Shown: piece by piece, positions 62,434-64,000 of the stretch
Layout of the letters: the number at the start of each line of letters is the position of its first letter
Numbering within the stretch: position 1 is the stretch's first letter
Assembly (NCBI GenBank): GCA_964368495.1
Contig: CAYJAJ010000005.1
Coordinates: 36,219 to 100,218 of the forward strand
Direction of reading: 5' to 3'
Length of the DNA: 64,000 nt
Origin: CALVGQ01 sp964368495
GTDB lineage: Bacteria; Bacillota_I; Bacilli_A; Erysipelotrichales; Erysipelotrichaceae
Notes under the pieces: model-generated
The model's input: only the letters and a program-made list of their open reading frames with translations
The model's database searches: none
Told to the model about the DNA's origin: nothing
Made by a program: the position numbers and the translations under genes

Positions 62434-63877
62434 CTTCTTTTTTTAGTTCAAACCAAAAATTAGAACCATTACCTACCTTACTATCTACACCAAATGTAGC
62501 TTGATGTGTATCCAAAATCGCTTTTACAATAGCAAGACCTAAACCTGTTCCCTGTTTAGAACGATTAAAACTCTTATCAATTTTATAATATCGATTCCAA
62601 ATATACTCAAGATCTTCTTCCTTAATCCCTTTACCTTCATCTTGAATACTTACCCGAACTATTTCTCCAAAGTCTTGACAAGTAATATAAATGTTAGTTT
62701 TTTCATCACTATGTTTTATTGCATTTGAGATAAAATTATAAATCACTTGACCAATTTTAACTTCATCTGCTGAAACCAGCACTGTTTCAACACAGGCAAT
62801 TTCATAACGTATTTTCTTTTGTTCAAATAAACCTTTACATAGATGAGTAATTTCTTTAACTTTTTGTGCCAAATCGAATTGACTAATGTTAAGCTCAACA
62901 TTTCCTGATTGCATTTTGCTTAATTCAGAAAGCTCTAGTACTAAATTATCTAAATATTCTGCTTCATCAATAATTACTTTTAAATGTTCATCACGTTTCA
63001 CTTTATTTTCACCTGATATATCTTGAATCATTTCTGCATAAGCTTTGATCATTGTTAATGGGGTTTTTATATCATGTGATACATTGGCTATTAAATCTTT
63101 TCTTAACTCATCTACCTTAGATAGCTTATAAGTAGCCTCATTTAAAGAATCAGCCAAATCATTTATTTCGGTAAAACTTTCTCCCTCAAACTCAACATTA
63201 TAGTCACCAGACGCCAATTCTTTAGCTCTAGAATGCATTTTAACAATCGGACGTGACAATCGTGCAGAAAGAAACAGTGAAATGATTAAAGAAAGAGCAA
63301 TAACCGCAATCATTAACACACCAAATTGCGTTTGAAAAACTTGATAAGTAAAATCCAGAATCTCTACTGGGCTATTGATATATAAGTAATATCTATCCAA
63401 TAAACCATCTACTTCTCTACCATATAAAACCATTTCCTGATCAATAAGCTCATTTTTAAACAATTCTGACATCTCATCACTGTCATTTAAAATAGTCGCT
63501 AAACTATTTTCACTTCTAAGTGGTTGATAACTTTGATCATTTAAATCAATGGTTTGATTAAATATGCAACCTGCACCCAAGCTATCGATTTCATAAACAA
63601 TTTGATGATTACGATTGTACACAATTGCACATACATTATTGTTTACAGATGATTGAAAGGCTGTGTTAATTTTTTCTTCATCAACTAAAGATGTAGTTAA
63701 TATATTTTCTTCAATAACATCTGCAACTTTAATCATCGAATTGATTTTATTATCACGATAATAAGGTTTAATAATTGCTGATTGAAGTGAACCAAGCAAA
63801 AACAGCAATCCAATTGCAAACAAGACATAATAGAGCCAAATATTAAAACGTAATCCTTTGAAAAAATTATATTTCAA
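62423..63877 (-). CDS. Sensor histidine kinase
   Basis: A 484-residue membrane kinase. Helix 1 spans about residues 12-32, an extracellular sensor about 33-183, helix 2 about 184-205, HAMP about 205-258, then the HisKA box with phospho-acceptor His268 (NVSHDIKTPLTM) and the HATPase domain with N-box near 372 (NFISNAIKHS), DEGKGI and GTGLGLAI. It begins with TTG, overlapping the response-regulator gene by 11 bases, so the pair is coupled. The signal is unknown; layout resembles envelope-sensing kinases. A methyltransferase gene follows with an 11-base overlap. Confidence 0.93.
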   Translation of the reverse strand: MKYNFFKGLRFNIWLYYVLFAIGLLFLLGSLQSAIIKPYYRDNKINSMIKVADVIEENILTTSLVDEEKINTAFQSSVNNNVCAIVYNRNHQIVYEIDSLGAGCIFNQTIDLNDQSYQPLRSENSLATILNDSDEMSELFKNELIDQEMVLYGREVDGLLDRYYLYINSPVEILDFTYQVFQTQFGVLMIAVIALSLIISLFLSARLSRPIVKMHSRAKELASGDYNVEFEGESFTEINDLADSLNEATYKLSKVDELRKDLIANVSHDIKTPLTMIKAYAEMIQDISGENKVKRDEHLKVIIDEAEYLDNLVLELSELSKMQSGNVELNISQFDLAQKVKEITHLCKGLFEQKKIRYEIACVETVLVSADEVKIGQVIYNFISNAIKHSDEKTNIYITCQDFGEIVRVSIQDEGKGIKEEDLEYIWNRYYKIDKSFNRSKQGTGLGLAIVKAILDTHQATFGVDSKVGNGSNFWFELKKEDAK

Positions 63878-64000
63878 ACTTATACCCCATTCCTCTTATT
63901 GTTACAATAAATTTTCTGTAATCTTTTAAATTATGTCGCAACATCTTAATATGTGTATCCACTGTACGATCATCACCAAAATAATCATAGTCCCATACTT
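63867..64000 (-). CDS. OmpR-family response regulator, C-terminal end (cut by window edge)
   Basis: The last 43 codons are present. VWDYDYFGDDRTVDTHIKMLRHNL and TIRGMGYKF (read by residues from the edge) are the recognition helix and wing of an OmpR/PhoB-type DNA-binding domain. The stop at 63867 lies inside the start of the histidine kinase gene, showing the usual regulator-kinase pairing. The receiver domain is outside the window. Confidence 0.9.
   Translation of the reverse strand, partial: VWDYDYFGDDRTVDTHIKMLRHNLKDYRKFIVTIRGMGYKFEI

Noticed and set aside
1..64000. CRISPR array, tRNA or rRNA genes, insertion sequences or prophage
   Set aside because: No regularly spaced repeats, cloverleaf-like sequences, transposase motifs or phage structural genes were seen on reading; tRNA and covariance scans could not be run.

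Overview
The window is an AT-rich, gene-dense stretch of a Gram-positive (Bacillota) chromosome, most likely from the Erysipelotrichia or a close relative; the class is an inference. The evidence is a PolC-type replicase, a SpoIVB sporulation protease, ribosomal protein L27 with a cleavable N-terminal leader and its Prp protease, an Asp23/FakA pair, DivIB, a BlaI/BlaR pair and a type VII secretion locus of the Bacillota kind. Two runs of ten N (12961-12970, 41551-41560) are assembly gaps. No rRNA, tRNA, CRISPR array, phage or insertion sequence was recognised.

Region 1 (1-17.6 kb) handles peptide import and breakdown. From a promoter near 16.17 kb, a run of 13 same-strand genes reads leftward: an M24 peptidase, OppB, OppC, OppD, OppF, OppA, a second M24 peptidase, an S9 peptidase, a PepD-like M20 dipeptidase, a guanylate-kinase-like protein, a third M24 peptidase, an M29 aminopeptidase and an MFS transporter, closed by a terminator near 0.37 kb. 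A fourth M24 peptidase is divergently transcribed. Together they would import oligopeptides and degrade them, including proline- and histidine-containing ones. The left edge holds the start of a probable RmuC gene.

Region 2 (17.6-29 kb) is housekeeping: spoIVB, a DegV/FakB-type protein, polC, and the rimP-nusA-ylxR-ylxQ-infB-rbfA operon with a hairpin leader. Region 3 (29-43 kb) is the accessory part: a TtcA-like tRNA thiolase overlapping a radical SAM/SPASM gene; a compact type VII secretion cluster (two WXG100 proteins, a large lipoprotein, an EssC-like ATPase, a YukD/EsaB-like protein) with no EsaA, EssA or EssB beside it; a BlaI repressor with a BlaR1-like sensor carrying a degenerate M23 domain; a GNAT gene; a frameshifted inorganic pyrophosphatase-like gene; and an XpaC-like/unknown/TelA operon.

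Region 4 (43-64 kb) returns to core functions: a LacI-type regulator, recG-rnc, a short-chain dehydrogenase, yloU-fakA, the division/wall genes ftsW-murG-murB-divIB, a conserved small protein, an S24-family self-cleaving repressor followed by a small membrane protein and ruvAB, two small orphan genes, rplU-prp-rpmA-obgE with an L21 leader, a small lipoprotein, a TrmN6-like methyltransferase and a two-component system cut by the right edge.

The most notable points are the reduced type VII secretion locus, the BlaR1-M23 fusion lacking a zinc ligand, an intrinsic terminator placed antisense inside the YukD-like gene, and the long peptide-utilisation operon containing a nucleotide-kinase-like gene. 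All function calls come from reading motifs by eye; no database search was possible.
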